A stretch of DNA of 64,000 bases. It comes from Pisolithus tinctorius. Taxonomy: Eukaryota; Basidiomycota; Agaricomycetes; Boletales; Pisolithaceae. The position numbers and the translations under genes were made by a program. The notes under the pieces were generated by a model. It was not told where the DNA came from. It did no database searches and saw only the letters and a program-made list of their open reading frames with translations. Numbering within the stretch: position 1 is the first letter of the stretch; every line of letters starts with the position of its first letter. The stretch spans positions 434,001-498,000 of the forward strand of contig JANFAH010000002.1 in assembly GCA_024663395.1 (NCBI GenBank), read 5' to 3'. Positions 40,167 through 51,309 of the stretch are shown piece after piece.

Positions 40167-41660
40167 ATGCATTCCACGATCGCCATTTCCGTCTTTTTCG
40201 TCATGGCTGCGATCAGCCCTGTTTTTGGTGCTCCTGCTTATGGCAAGCCGCCCTCCGCGTAAGTTAATGGTGACTGTCTATGTTGGCCGAATATAAACGT
40301 CTGCGTGCATTCTAGCCCCAATGGCTCGGGCTCAGGCTCGGGGACCAGTGTGGTCAAGGGCGTAGGTGCTCCGCCTTCCGCCGCCACGCAACCAGTGCAC
40401 CCGGGGCTAGGTTCCGGTGGCGTTGCCCCGTCAAAGAGGGACTGGGACTCGGAGTCATGGACTCCACCTCCCATCCCATCCCCTCCGCCGATCCCATCTT
40501 GTTGGTGGAACCGTAGCTGCAAGCGGCAAGATGTACAGTCCGAGCTCCAGCAGCTTATCAACAATGCCCTCCAAGAAGGTCTTATCACACAAGTTGAGGC
40601 CAGCACTCTCCTAGAACTTGCGCAGTGAGTTTGAATGTCGCAACCCATGAACTAATGTGCTGATTCTCTTACAAGAACTGTGCAAACTCCTGAACAATTG
40701 CAACAGCTGCTAGGTACCGTTCTTGGAGGAACCAGCACTCTTCTTCCTACACCCACCAGCGTCCCCCCGGCAACGGCAACCCCTACTTCTACGCCTACCT
40801 CATCTAGCACCTCAAAGAGGTCAACCGCCGATATTTCTGGGCTTGTCAGTCAAGGACTTTCCGAAGTCTCAAGCATACAGAGCACCCTTGGTGGGCTTCA
40901 AAGTCTCTCCTTCGCTGGGCAAGCAGGGACAACCATCAATGCACTCCTCAGCGAGGCCAACACTGACGTGTCGAAATTGACGGATGCTCTTAACCAACTG
41001 GCGAGTACTGCATCACAGCGCAAGAGGAGCCTCGACAGCGACGTTCAGGGCTTCATCAACTCTCTCGAATCTGATTTGGAAGGTCTCCTGCAAACTGCTT
41101 CTGGTGCTCGTAGGCGCTCCAACGTCTTCGACGAAATTATCCAGGCTTTGGAGAGCGGGTTCGACGCCGTTAAGAGGGATTCCAGCGCCACCGGTGTTGC
41201 AACTGCTGCTAGTGCTCAAAGGCGTTCCAACGTCTTAGATGAGATTATCCAGGCCTTGGAGAGCGGTTTAGATGCCATCAAGAGGGATCTTGGCGCCACC
41301 GGCGTTGCTGAGGGCGATGGCGAAGTTTTGCTCCCCGGCCTCGCCGGTGGCAGTTCGGCGCATCTGACATTTGGTCCTGGCCCAGTGGGTGTATCGCAGA
41401 GATCCACTAACGACCTCATTTCCCTCGTCGATCAAGCGGAGGGCCAATTGTCAAGTCTACAGTCCACCCTCGGCAGCCTTTCTAGCAGCATCTCGGCCTG
41501 GGCTGGGACGGCATTGTCCAGTGCCGAGAACCTTATAGCACAGGCGTCCAGCGCTGCGTCGGATTTGCTGAGCTGCCTTGACAAATTGGCATCCGCGATT
41601 CAGGAAGCAAGTTCATCTTACCAGAGCGCCAACAGCGCGGCAGCTGGAGAATGGAGTTAA
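40167..41660 (+). CDS. Secreted repeat protein with multiple Kex2-like sites (candidate KEP)
   Basis: Three exons (40167-40258, 40316-40624, 40676-41660) give 461 residues. Residues 1-22 (MHSTIAISVFFVMAAISPVFGA) form a clear signal peptide with AXA-like cleavage. Dibasic sites occur at 71-72, 100-101, 181-182, 250-251, 279-281, 300-301, 316-317 and 336-337. Between 282 and 353 two 36-residue units repeat almost exactly (SNV[F/L]DEIIQALESG[F/L]DA[V/I]KRD...). A second repeat class, starting ST(A/N)D(I/L) after a basic residue and running about 65 residues to LNQLAS / LDKLAS, occurs near 183 and near 362. A segment between the first two sites has two Cys (CWWNRSC). This layout fits fungal Kex2-processed repeat proteins, which are cut in the Golgi into secreted peptides. 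No homologue is recognised; the function is unknown. Confidence 0.75.
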
Positions 41661-42290
41661 CTTTCGGATAAATGTTTTAGGATATACTTGTTATGAAGAA
41701 CATAGATAGACAGTAATGGAACATCCCCGACGGGCTCACTTTTTGCTTTGCGCAGATTGACGTCGGATTGCGAAACACGCAACATCTATAGTGACAAGGA
41801 ATGCAAGGTCTGTTGGCGCCATGTGTGTAGGCACAAGAGGACCTTAGCCTGAGCTTTTACTACTACGTAGTGCACAGTAGTACTATAGCACCTAGTTGTG
41901 AGGGAACATTCAATCGTTGGATAGGAATTGAAATTGAACCGCGCGCACTGCGCCACTACATATGTAGGGAAGGCAAGCTCTTACGAATCATATCCGAGTA
42001 ATTATTAGCTATAAATGGACATAGTAGTACGTGGCCAGCCACCCTATTGCCATCATGATGATCATCGCGCCCACCGTGCCATGATGCTGACAAGCGCTCT
42101 CTCACCTTCTCTGTTTCCTACCACTACAGCCGCTGCATAAGGGAAACTTGGTACGCTTCCTGCCAGAACTAACGAGCACATAGACGTCATATCGATTTTG
42201 GCTTCAGGACGTGAGCTTTCCAATGTTGTTATGCACTGAAATTTTAGTTCACCCCGGCAATCAGACATCTAGTACCTGTTAGCTGCCATC
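41661..42290. other. Intergenic region; no gene seen
   Basis: About 630 bases holding the terminator of the repeat protein and the promoter of the paraoxonase-like gene. TAGCTATAAATGG at about 42007 could be a TATA box for the latter, some 280 bases from its ATG. Confidence 0.4.
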
Positions 42291-43625
42291 ATGCCCTACA
42301 AGTTCGTGGCGACGCTCGCTGTACTCTTGGTATGTCAGACACTCTATCTCACAACGTTTTTGTCCTCACATGACTTGAAGGCAACGCTCATTTATCGTAC
42401 TGGACGAGTTCTGAAGCATAACGTCCTAAACCTCCCTAGCTTCCCTGAGGCGTACTATGTAGGTGGCGATTACAAGGAACACTGTACTATTATCAAGGAT
42501 GAGTCAACCAACACTATTAATTACTGCGAGGACATCACTTTCTGGGACCACCTTGACGAAGAGGATCATTTGGCCCGTCGGTTCGTCCTCCTTGGATGTG
42601 ACCCCAACAGAAAGGCGTGGAACACAGTCATGGGTCCCTTGCGCGACCCGGAGCCGTTTGCACATTTGTGGTTATATTCCACCGAATCTGGCTCGCTGCA
42701 TCCTGTCACGCTGGATAACTATCCAAAGGGCCACGACTTCCACCCACTCGGCATGGAGGTGTACCCTTCTAAAGCTGGCGCACCGTCTAACCTCTTCATC
42801 GTCAACCACGCTCGTGCAAATACGACCATCGAACAATTTGTACTTGACCCTACGCAGCCCACTACGGCAACCCACGTCCGTACGCTCACTTCGCCCTACT
42901 TTGTTTCCCCCAATTCTGTTGCTTTGACATCCCCCACGTCTTTCTACGTCAGCAATGACCATCTCATGACCCGCCGTCTTCCGAGTCCCTTTGGAAAAAT
43001 TCTTCCTGTCATTGAATCTCTGGCTGCGCTTCCTCTTAGCTGGCTTGCGCATGTCACAATTTCCCCAGATGGCACTTTGCAGCACAAGTTCGTTGCCTTT
43101 GGTGTGCCGTTCGCTAATGGGGTTGCTGTTTCCCACGATGGATCTCAGGTTGCGCTCTCTTCTACCACCCTCGGAGAGGTCTACTTCTATGATCGCGATC
43201 CGTTGACCAACGACTTGAAGTTTAGTCACAGCGTTCCTGTTCCACTCCTTCCAGACAACATCATGTACGCCGATGATGGTGCTCTCATCGTGACGGGTCA
43301 CCCACACTTCCCTTCTCTTGCGGCCGTTGCAGCCAACCAAACCGGGGCGAAAGCAGCTAGTTGGTCCGTTTCCCTCCGCCCAATTTCAAACACTATCCAT
43401 ACAAAATCCAAGAGGGATTTCGTACAGAGAGCTTACGATCTTCGTGCGCCCTTATCGGCCTCGGCAATTGCTCCGGCTACGTTGACGCACGAGGTCGAAA
43501 CGCTTTTCCAGAGTGATGGGTCGGTGTTTGGAACCTCCGCCACAGGTTTGGTCGATACGCGGACTGGGACATTGTACATGTCCGGTTTGTACGAGGAAGG
43601 GATGCTGATTTGCGGTCCTAAATAA
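42291..43625 (+). CDS. Paraoxonase/arylesterase-family beta-propeller protein
   Basis: One exon of 444 residues. Residues 5-26 are a hydrophobic N-terminal segment that could be a signal peptide or anchor. The body matches the serum paraoxonase family: DITFWDHL and LARRFVLLGCDPNR (early strands, near the Ca-binding Glu/Asp region), GHDFHPLGMEVYPS (the FHPHGI-type motif with the catalytic His region), LFIVNHAR, SPNSVALTSPTSFYVSNDH (the ND(I/H) motif), FANGVAVSHDG and LPDNIMYADDGALIVTGHPH (the DNI/D-x-G-HP motif). The His and Asn/Asp ligands of the central calcium channel are where expected. In this family members hydrolyse lactones and aryl esters; the substrate is not predictable. Moderate length excess over animal PON (355) comes from inserts near 370-410. 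It probably acts in the secretory path. Confidence 0.8.
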   Translation: MPYKFVATLAVLLVCQTLYLTTFLSSHDLKATLIYRTGRVLKHNVLNLPSFPEAYYVGGDYKEHCTIIKDESTNTINYCEDITFWDHLDEEDHLARRFVLLGCDPNRKAWNTVMGPLRDPEPFAHLWLYSTESGSLHPVTLDNYPKGHDFHPLGMEVYPSKAGAPSNLFIVNHARANTTIEQFVLDPTQPTTATHVRTLTSPYFVSPNSVALTSPTSFYVSNDHLMTRRLPSPFGKILPVIESLAALPLSWLAHVTISPDGTLQHKFVAFGVPFANGVAVSHDGSQVALSSTTLGEVYFYDRDPLTNDLKFSHSVPVPLLPDNIMYADDGALIVTGHPHFPSLAAVAANQTGAKAASWSVSLRPISNTIHTKSKRDFVQRAYDLRAPLSASAIAPATLTHEVETLFQSDGSVFGTSATGLVDTRTGTLYMSGLYEEGMLICGPK

Positions 43626-44355
43626 GCGAGCCTCTCGCTGATGTAGCATCACGAAGAAATGATAGCAACCGTTGTTGGGGGATGTAACTCTTCGTAATCC
43701 CTTGTAATGTTTCTTGGAGTTGATCTTTGGAAAAATCAATTTGCAGCCCTCCTTCGATATTCATGCCTCTTCAGCAACAAGGTACAAGGAAAAATAGTTG
43801 AGTATCGGTGATTGTATATCAGCCGCCAGTACAGGGTTCTCGAGTCGCTCTGGCGGCTAGAGGAAACATTCTTTTGGAATCAGCTGTCCCCTTTGCTCTT
43901 GTGCTGATCATTTCAGACAGGGAGGCCGAAAGATCTCGCGTATCTACTTCTTGTGCGCGTGGTTTGCCCACATGAAGCCGAGGCTTGTCAGCACCTATTA
44001 TGTGACTTTGGACCGTAAAACTACAGGTACGATTCTCCAAATCAATCATACACAAATTGTTTGTATATGCTTACTGAGAGTCCAGAGTGCCTAAAAGCTG
44101 CATGTCCAAATCCTAAGTACGGCACGTAAAAAGCAAAGGACCACATTCCACAAGCCTTGGGCTCGTTTAACCATTTCGCAAAGTCCCAAGTCCAAATGTA
44201 AGAAGAGCAGCAGTGTTCTGGAGTGGTTCCAACTCAAAGCTGAAGCGCTGAAGTCCAAAGCTCACGCGAGCATGCCTATCCAGGTACTTCCATCTTCATG
44301 GGAGACTGATGCTTTGTATGACAGGATTCAGTTATTATAAGAACCTCACGGGAGA
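43626..44355. other. Intergenic region; no gene seen
   Basis: The 730 bases between the convergent paraoxonase-like and zinc-finger genes hold no ORF with recognisable features. They should contain both 3' ends. Confidence 0.4.
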
Positions 44356-44922
44356 TCACAAGAGAACGCACCTACTGAGGCACTTCTGCCTGTGAGCCGT
44401 CAACGATTCCTTTCTCGTATACCTCTTCCCACATTTCTCGCACTGCACTTTCACTCCTAGATGCTTCTCTTTGACATGGCGGGACACATTCCTCCAAAGC
44501 ATTTCATCATCACATCCTGCCCATGGACAGTAAACTGATTCGAATTGCTTGTGGACGTGATTATGTAAGTGAAGGTGGTAAGAAATGGAGGCGGTTGTAC
44601 CCTCGAGGGGCAGAGCGCACCCAGGTCCCAAATGACACTGGCATTCCATTGTCAAAGAGGACGCAGGGGTCGGAATCTGTACCAGAGGTGCCGGTAGCAG
44701 CTGATCGAGCCCATGGATATAATTGCTGGCCACTTCCATGTCGTGGTGATCCGACATGTCAAATGTGGTCTGCAGATACACAGGATTGTGAGACACACAT
44801 TGATCGTACGAGAATAGGGCTGCCATGAACTCTTCGCCCGTTACATGAGGCATCAGTGGGAGTGGGATAACCTGGCTGTTATCGTCTGACACTGGAAAAG
44901 GTAGAGCGGTGGATTTCATCAT
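44356..44922 (-). CDS. Small C2H2-type zinc-finger protein
   Basis: One exon of 188 residues. Two fingers lie at the C terminus: C132-x4-C137-x11-H149-x4-H154 and C161-x2-C164-x12-H177-x3-C181, the second using Cys as last ligand (C2HC). The link GVKVQCEKCGKRYTRKESLTAHRQ is typical of DNA-binding fingers. The N-terminal 130 residues are Pro/Ser/His-rich and probably disordered. A sequence-specific transcription factor is the likely role; its targets are unknown. Confidence 0.75.
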   Translation of the reverse strand: MMKSTALPFPVSDDNSQVIPLPLMPHVTGEEFMAALFSYDQCVSHNPVYLQTTFDMSDHHDMEVASNYIHGLDQLLPAPLVQIPTPASSLTMECQCHLGPGCALPLEGTTASISYHLHLHNHVHKQFESVYCPWAGCDDEMLWRNVSRHVKEKHLGVKVQCEKCGKRYTRKESLTAHRQKCLSRCVLL

Positions 44923-45329
44923 TGGTGATGTGTTACAACGAAGATACAGGTATGGTGAGTGCAGGTTATTATTCCGTCAAATTATCCTCGCTGTTTATAT
45001 GTAGAGAAAAAGCACAAAGATAGTAACGGTTCTTTGTGCCATTGGTAAGGAATGGGGTTCGAAGATCACCCAAAACTCATTGGGTCCCAAACATACCATT
45101 CGTATGTCGTCCATTGCACTTCCGAGGCGGTGTGTCTTGGAGATCCGCTTCTTCACTTTTTCCCCTTGTATGTAATTTCGGTGCTCGGCGTTGTCAGTTT
45201 TGGTACGTTTTTTTTCCCTCTTTAGTTCGCCTTTATCAGGATGGAATGTACAGCTACCAGATCGAGAAACTCCACAATTACGACAGAGTCCTCATCACAT
45301 CGCTTTCCACGTGCAATCCGCAAGAACAG
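44923..45329. other. Upstream region of the zinc-finger gene
   Basis: No supported gene. A plus ORF at 45036-45515 crosses into the dispersed repeat and has no family features. Confidence 0.35.
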
Positions 45330-46905
45330 CCGGACGCCGTGAAAGCAACGTCATGGAGAGTTGCTCGAACCCTCCCACGAGAGCAGCGGCAGCGAGATAT
45401 GCAAGCGTTACAGGATATTGTACGCAAATCGGTAGCATCAATCTCTCAGGGTGTATTACTATTCTTTTCCTCCCTTGTAAACGACAAATCATGTTTTGGT
45501 GATATGTTCGGCTGAACTATTCACGATGCCAGTGCATACTGCGAGTGGCCGTCGTTTTCACTCCCAGGTGTAATTCCAGCAAGGATGCCTCGACTTCAGC
45601 CGCACGCAACGAAAGTGGGCCCACGGCATTCTGTGATTTATGATTGTCATTTACTGACTCTGGGTCCAGCAGAGTCCGAGGTCGAATACTGGCACATGAA
45701 GAGCCTGGAGAAACTTATTCCCTAAGAACCATGACGTCATATGAGGTTGTAAAGACGATAACTGCCCACAAAGAAGCTTCCAGGACTAGTACACAAGATT
45801 TAGAATCCGAACCGAACGGACGGGGGGAAAGAGGATGCGAAAGGCCTGTCAAAATCAAATTGCAAATCTAATGCGGTGCCGGATGGCCATAGGCATGCCC
45901 GAATCCCAGTACCAATGCAATAGATATGGTCCGCTTCATGAAGTGTACCCGATGTGAAAACGGGTCAGCGGCAACTATTCAGAAAGCAGATTCCCTCGGA
46001 GCCTGGACTCGGAGGAACAAAGTAAGCACTGTGTAGGGGAATTGGGCGGTCGGGTGAGATAAGGGGGATGCATAAGCGTAATAAGCACGTCGAGAGAGAG
46101 AAGTAGGTACGATGAAAGAGTTATCTTACAACTGCAGTCTGCAGTCCGCGTCTCGAAACTCAGTTGGCGAATTTCGAACCTCGAGAAATACATCTGATGC
46201 TGTGTTTGTGATTCTTCGGAGACTCGTGTTGCGGGGGCCACGCGAACACCAATTATGTGAGTATGTTTGCACAAGCAGTCACCCATTTGTTCCAGAACAG
46301 GAACGACTACTGACTACTGTCCTTCAATTCTGGGTCTGATTAGATCCACAAACTCGTCCTCTTCCTGGATCTCAGTAAGACAGCCAGGGCCCTGCTGTGT
46401 ATAAGTCTGGAACAGTGTATAAGGGATTTGGTGACCCATAAATTGTCGATGTAAGGTTTCATCGTGCCAGCCTCATATGTGGGATAATGGGACCCACTCC
46501 ACAGATGAAAAGTAGGAATTAATCTCAGGCAGAATGAGAACTCTCGGTCCCTATGATCAGCGAACGCCCAAGGGATCACTGGGTTCGCAACAGTAATGTG
46601 TTCGGCCAGGAGCCTCGAGCCATAATTCGCCTTCAACGCACCCAGGCGCCAACGTTTTATGTGATGTTATTCAACGCACCCGGAGAATAGAGGCTGTCAC
46701 GAAACTGACGTATAGCGGAAACTTGCAGAGCAGTACTACTTCAAGGTTTGATTATGGAGATGTCTGCATGACGGTGCTCGATGTACCCTGGTTTCCATGA
46801 GACAAATCTGCCAGAATTTTAAGCCGAGAACTTAGAAGACATGATAGCACCAGTTACGGATCAACGCCTGCTAAATTGATTGATAACGAGGAACCACCGC
46901 CACCG
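45330..46905 (+). repeat. Long diverged direct repeat, copy A
   Basis: This copy aligns in order and orientation with 54350-56160. Anchors include GACGCCGTGAAAGCAACGTC (45333 and 54355), a stretch around GGCTGAACT(A/G)TTCACGATGCCA, GATGCGAAAGGC(C/T)T, GGCGGTCGGGTGAGATA-like text, GGCTGTCACGAA and TATAGCGGAAACTTGCAGA (46711 and 55964), and (G/C)TTAGAAGACATG. Copies differ by many substitutions and indels. Short ORFs occur in both but none is conserved across its length, so coding is doubtful. The family is not known to me. Confidence 0.75.
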
Positions 46906-48596
46906 ACTGCTTGGAGAGCGAACCACCCGACCAAGAACAACACGTAACGTAACGTAGCGTACTTTGTCGCAAATTTCTTGGGCACGTGATAAGAACCTTA
47001 TAATACCTGTTAAGGGTGGCTGTTCACAATCCCGTTATAAGCCATGCCAATGCTACCCATGTGTCATTGAAAGATTGCCAAAAATGGGTATTTGTACATA
47101 ATATTTTACATATTTGCACTATATCTTAGAGAAAATATCACATATTTGCTATAATCTAGCCAAATCTGACCATTATAATGGCAAGTGGTCCATCACATGC
47201 TGCTTACAATGGGGGCACGTGACAATGGACCAAATAAATTTGCGACATTGCCGAGTCGTTGCCGGGGGGGGGGGGCCCTGCTTGCTACCGAAAGTGGAAT
47301 TTGTTTGTTCATGTGTACGTTGATGAAGAACTCCGGCACACGCCGGAAAACTCTAACTCAAGTAAGCACCCACGCTCTTTCATTGCAGCCCCTCCTTCCG
47401 TCTGTATGATGCTGAGGGATTAAGTATGCAGAAAACGCGATTTTTCTGATCAAGATTCAAGGTGCGTGAAGTGAGTTTTTTGGGCCAACACATGAGCTTG
47501 AAAGCCACGGTTGCTATGCTCTGAGGGCAGTTAGAGTCCACGAAAGGGACAGATCAGCGACTGGTCAGCCAAGGCAACCAAGCAGGTAATTCACCTTCAA
47601 CTCCGTTGCACTTCGGGAATTATGACGCCATCACAGCTGTCTGACACTTCTTCTAGTGGGCATAACCCTTATCGAGCCTACCTTTGCAGAGTTTGGGGGA
47701 TTGTCATACTGAGTGATCCTTCGCCGCCAATTTGGTACATGGAACCGAGACAATTAATATGTCGTAGGGTTACGTCAAGTATCAGTGATGCATTATGGTT
47801 GTCATTGCCTGATACCGGTGAAAGGAAGATGGTAACTTCTATCAACGTTGCCTGCCACAGCGAGGATACCAGTGTGCTGAGTTTGGTGTTTGAATATCCC
47901 ACCAATGATAATGGCCTGACCTTTTGTGTGCGGATGCGAAGGAAAGAGTGTGAAGGCATGCTCCGTACGGGATAACGGGATGAGCCCTCGATAACTAACC
48001 AAGGTTCGCTTGGCTTACATTTTCATACGCTTCATCGGTCGTGTTTCACTAATTTTCTCGATGCAAGTGCAAGGAGAACATATCTTGTAGGTTCATTTCT
48101 CCCGAGTTTCTGCCTTGATTCCTTGGCTCGCCACCCAAATAATGTACCCGTAATGTGGACTAGAACTGTAATTGATGGGTACAATGCAGTCAGTACTCTC
48201 CGCCCTCCACCGAACATCGGTGCCATGTCCCACAAGAAGATGATGAGAATCAAAATGACGTTCTCATATCTCCAAGCGAACAGCTGCATACGGCTCGTTT
48301 CCCATTTTTTTCCATTAAAAATGAGATACCCGTTGGAATTTCGATTTTCCACCGCATCGGTGGTAGAGATGTGGTCCCCCCCGAGACCTAAGAATATGGG
48401 GATGCTGTGGAAGCACTGCCATGGAGGGCTGCCCAAATCTTTGGTTCCAGATGAGAACATCTTACGGGGTAATCAGACGAAAGCGATAATCTCAGAGATA
48501 TTACTGTGCTGTTAAGTATTAAAACAAGGTTTTGATGATTGGACCCAACGGGCACATAATAACCCTTCCCAACTCTCCCGAGAAGCTTATTATACA
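46906..48596. other. Gene-poor region with a possible decayed gene on the minus strand
   Basis: Minus ORFs at 48460-48032 and 47959-47678 have a consistent direction and contain hydrophobic segments (YENVILILIIFLWDMAPMF, ASLILDVTLRHINCLG) like a relic of a multi-pass membrane protein, but stops lie between them. A run of 12 or so G occurs at about 47262-47274. Nothing else is recognised. Confidence 0.3.
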
Positions 48597-48612
48597 AGTA
48601 ATACTTAGTTCT
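48597..48612 (+). repeat. LINE target-site duplication, left copy
   Basis: AGTAATACTTAGTTCT here is repeated exactly at 51294-51309. The left copy touches the T run that is the poly(A) tail of the minus-strand LINE. Confidence 0.85.
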
Positions 48613-51293
48613 TTTTTTTTTTTTTTTTTGGTGGACGTAAACGCTAGGAAGGCAACTGACTAAGTCAGCCCCTTGGTAGCACGTAGGGATTTGGGGTTTG
48701 CACCCATGGATCATATCAGAAACATAATCATATAATCATAAAACCCATAATATCACCCAGGGGAAATGCTTGATGCACACCGGTTAAGGTAGTGTGGGAC
48801 TCCCCACCTCGTTGGTACCTATCTACCACGCCCCGGAGGACGCCGAGGTGTAATACCCACTAAAACCCCTGACTTCCAAATCCAGTTATTTGGAAGATTA
48901 TTTTCATTTAGCAAGATGCCACTCCAGGTTTTTAGGACTACGTCTTGTTTTATAGCTTTACTACCATAGCGTTTTACATCCGTTTGGAGGCGGTCAAACT
49001 TTAGTCTTAGGTTTATGGCGTGAACCCATTTATTATGGATCTCGTCGTGTGTAGGGATGCTCTCAGTCGTGCCTTTGTTAATTACCCAGTCACACCGTAA
49101 TTTCCATATTAGGTGAGCGGATTCTAGCACTAAGATTGTGAAGAGCCGAGATTCTCCGATTTGTCGTCGTCCGTCATGACGGAAGTCTGCGAGGCCAGCG
49201 CCGAGGATTGTCCCGAAGTTTATGACGGGCCATTGAGATCCACGCATCGACCAAAGACGTTCCGCCAGGGGCCAGATAATGGTGCGGAAGGGTGAGCGCG
49301 TGCATTCAGTGAGGATATGTGGCATTGATTCGGTTTCGCCACACAGCAGGCATGTGCCTCTCATTTCATATGCTGGGATTTTGAGCCAGTATTCACCAAT
49401 TTTATAGCAATCGTGAAGGCTTTTCCAGAGGAAATTGCGGAGGTTCCTAGGTAAGTCCTTATCCCTTATACTTTTCCACACTTTTGACTCCGGCGGGGTG
49501 GATCCCCACAGACGTCGTACGGCGTGTTGGGTGAGAGCGAGGTTGATCTTTGTTTGTCTTTTTATTTCTAGGTCTCCCGCGGCATGGTGAACAGTTAGGG
49601 CTTGGTGAAATATGCGTTGGGTTCCTATCGCTAGACGCAAACCTCGAATAGTGAAACGCGGGTCTAGGGATATATCGTATTCTGTCATTGTTGGGGAGGT
49701 AAAGGCGGTTTTGGCTAGATCGGACGCGGCTAGGCGCTCTCTTCGGGGGGTTTTCGCACTCCATGCCTGCAAGAGCGTACGGGCACTGCGTTGGCGCAGC
49801 GTTGCGACAATGGATCGATAGATATCCGCATCATTACAATGGAGCCAATCCTTGTCTTCGTTTCTAGGCAGGTTGACGGTGAGGTTTTTTATGACTGATG
49901 CGGAGCAGATGTGGGCTAATAACAGTACAAAATGGTCGATTCTTCGGATAGATTCCAGTATGGCGCACAAGAGACCGGTGTCGTTTGTCGCTCTATCATT
50001 TGTCGTGCAAAAAGCTATGTTTCGGGGGTCGTTTTGTGTGAAGAACGCACTGCCGCTAGAGACTCTGGCTCCGTCGTCGTCAATTCGGTGGTTCGAGCCG
50101 TATACGATCTCCACTGTAGGGTGGGTTGCGGCAATAGGTGCAGTATGTTGAGTTGCGGGAGATTCTGTTCGTGGGGTTGGGAGGCGCAGTATTCGGAATG
50201 CGTTTTCGATTGGTCCTGATTCGGTGAGTGCGGGGTTGAAAGTTAGGGCCTCTTTTTCCTCAAGGGCTGCTCGGTTGTAGGCTATCTCTTCTGTCGAGAG
50301 GTCAGGGTTCGTCCGGGGGGGGACGGGAGTCGGTGTCCATTTGTTGGGAATGCAACTCGTGATGCTCAAGGCCGTCTCTACGCATTTGAAGGGTTTCAGG
50401 CAGCCTGCCGTCTCGCGAAAAACGGTGCATCTTGCACAGATGCATGTGCTTTGGCATTGATGGGGATTATCGAGAGGAGTACGGGCTAGTGCCCACATTT
50501 CGCCGGTAGTTCTAACGTTGTGATGATCTCGAATACATTGGGCGTAGAAGTAGTTGTTTAGTTTTTTCAAGCTGGGAAGGGCACCGGTGTGGAACCATAT
50601 TGGCATTGATTCAAGCAGATTCGGATGAAAAAACATTGCATCTAAAGTAAGGTTGTACTTTTTAGCTATCGTTATACAACGATTGATTGGAGGGGGTAGC
50701 TTCGAAGGGGATATCGGCCATGATTGGAGGAAGTAGTTAGTCCTGGCGTTGGGCTTCGAGGTGGGGGATGGTGCTGCGGCTTTACGTAGCAGTTCTTGGG
50801 CGAAGGTCATCCATGCTGGAGGATTGGGCGAAAGCAGTTTTTTAAGCCACACCATTTCTATTGCTTCGTTCCGAAGTCTGAGGTTTAGAAAACCCTTCCC
50901 TCCTTTCGAGACCGGGGCGCACAGTGTGCTGAAGCGAATGTTGGGTTTGCCAGGCGTATCCCATGCGAAGCGTTTTAAACGCTTGGTGAGGTATTCTTCT
51001 ACGTCCTTCGGCATCCCTTGGACGCAGGTTAGGTATTGTGTCATGGCGCCTATAGTCCATTGTGCTATGGTTTTTCTTCCTTCGATGGAGGGATTGCGCG
51101 TATTCCATTTACTTAGCCTGGAATCTATCTTTTCGACGATAGGGGACCAGACTGATGGTTCATTTACCTTGTTCCCCAACCATGCTCCAAGTATTCGGAC
51201 TGCTTGGCCGTCACGAGCTACCCGGACGCTCTGGGGAAAGGCTATGGATGTGGGGTTAAGTTTCGAGGACGCGATTAGTGACTGTCGATATTC
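48613..51293 (-). mobile_element. 5'-truncated LINE (non-LTR retrotransposon)
   Basis: The insertion lies between two exact 16-base direct repeats. On the minus strand it ends in an A tail (seen as about 18 T at 48612-48629) after a 190-base 3' untranslated region. It encodes only the part of the ORF downstream of the RT catalytic core. A 5' truncation with target duplication and A tail is the product of target-primed reverse transcription. The exact duplication and unbroken ORF suggest a fairly young insertion. Confidence 0.88.
48819..51293 (-). CDS. LINE ORF2 C-terminal part (post-RT, RNase H-like region, zinc-binding domain)
   Basis: The open minus frame formally runs 846 codons from 51359, but the first 22 codons come from flanking host DNA; the LINE part starts at about 51293. 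It opens in the text that follows the RT palm in LINEs (RILGAWLGNKV, KIDSRLSKWNTRNPSIEGRK, KPNIRFSTLCAPVSKGGKGFLNLR). A middle section with VSSGSAFFTQND and LCAILESIRRI may be an RNase H domain, with catalytic residues not clearly placed. Near the end is the RT-associated zinc-binding domain: LPRNLRNFLWKSLHDCYKIGEYW, CLLCGETESMPHILTEC. Without the RT and endonuclease parts it cannot move itself. Confidence 0.8.
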   Translation of the reverse strand, partial: EYRQSLIASSKLNPTSIAFPQSVRVARDGQAVRILGAWLGNKVNEPSVWSPIVEKIDSRLSKWNTRNPSIEGRKTIAQWTIGAMTQYLTCVQGMPKDVEEYLTKRLKRFAWDTPGKPNIRFSTLCAPVSKGGKGFLNLRLRNEAIEMVWLKKLLSPNPPAWMTFAQELLRKAAAPSPTSKPNARTNYFLQSWPISPSKLPPPINRCITIAKKYNLTLDAMFFHPNLLESMPIWFHTGALPSLKKLNNYFYAQCIRDHHNVRTTGEMWALARTPLDNPHQCQSTCICARCTVFRETAGCLKPFKCVETALSITSCIPNKWTPTPVPPRTNPDLSTEEIAYNRAALEEKEALTFNPALTESGPIENAFRILRLPTPRTESPATQHTAPIAATHPTVEIVYGSNHRIDDDGARVSSGSAFFTQNDPRNIAFCTTNDRATNDTGLLCAILESIRRIDHFVLLLAHICSASVIKNLTVNLPRNEDKDWLHCNDADIYRSIVATLRQRSARTLLQAWSAKTPRRERLAASDLAKTAFTSPTMTEYDISLDPRFTIRGLRLAIGTQRIFHQALTVHHAAGDLEIKRQTKINLALTQHAVRRLWGSTPPESKVWKSIRDKDLPRNLRNFLWKSLHDCYKIGEYWLKIPAYEMRGTCLLCGETESMPHILTECTRSPFRTIIWPLAERLWSMRGSQWPVINFGTILGAGLADFRHDGRRQIGESRLFTILVLESAHLIWKLRCDWVINKGTTESIPTHDEIHNKWVHAINLRLKFDRLQTDVKRYGSKAIKQDVVLKTWSGILLNENNLPNNWIWKSGVLVGITPRRPPGRGR

Positions 51294-51309
51294 AGTAATA
51301 CTTAGTTCT
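51294..51309 (+). repeat. LINE target-site duplication, right copy
   Basis: Exact match to 48597-48612; it marks the 5' (truncated) end of the LINE. Confidence 0.85.

Noticed and set aside
42672..43340. 222-codon minus ORF
   Set aside because: Shadow of the paraoxonase-like gene; Arg/Val-rich composition of a reverse frame.
45036..45515. 159-codon plus ORF
   Set aside because: It straddles the boundary of repeat copy A and has no conserved features.
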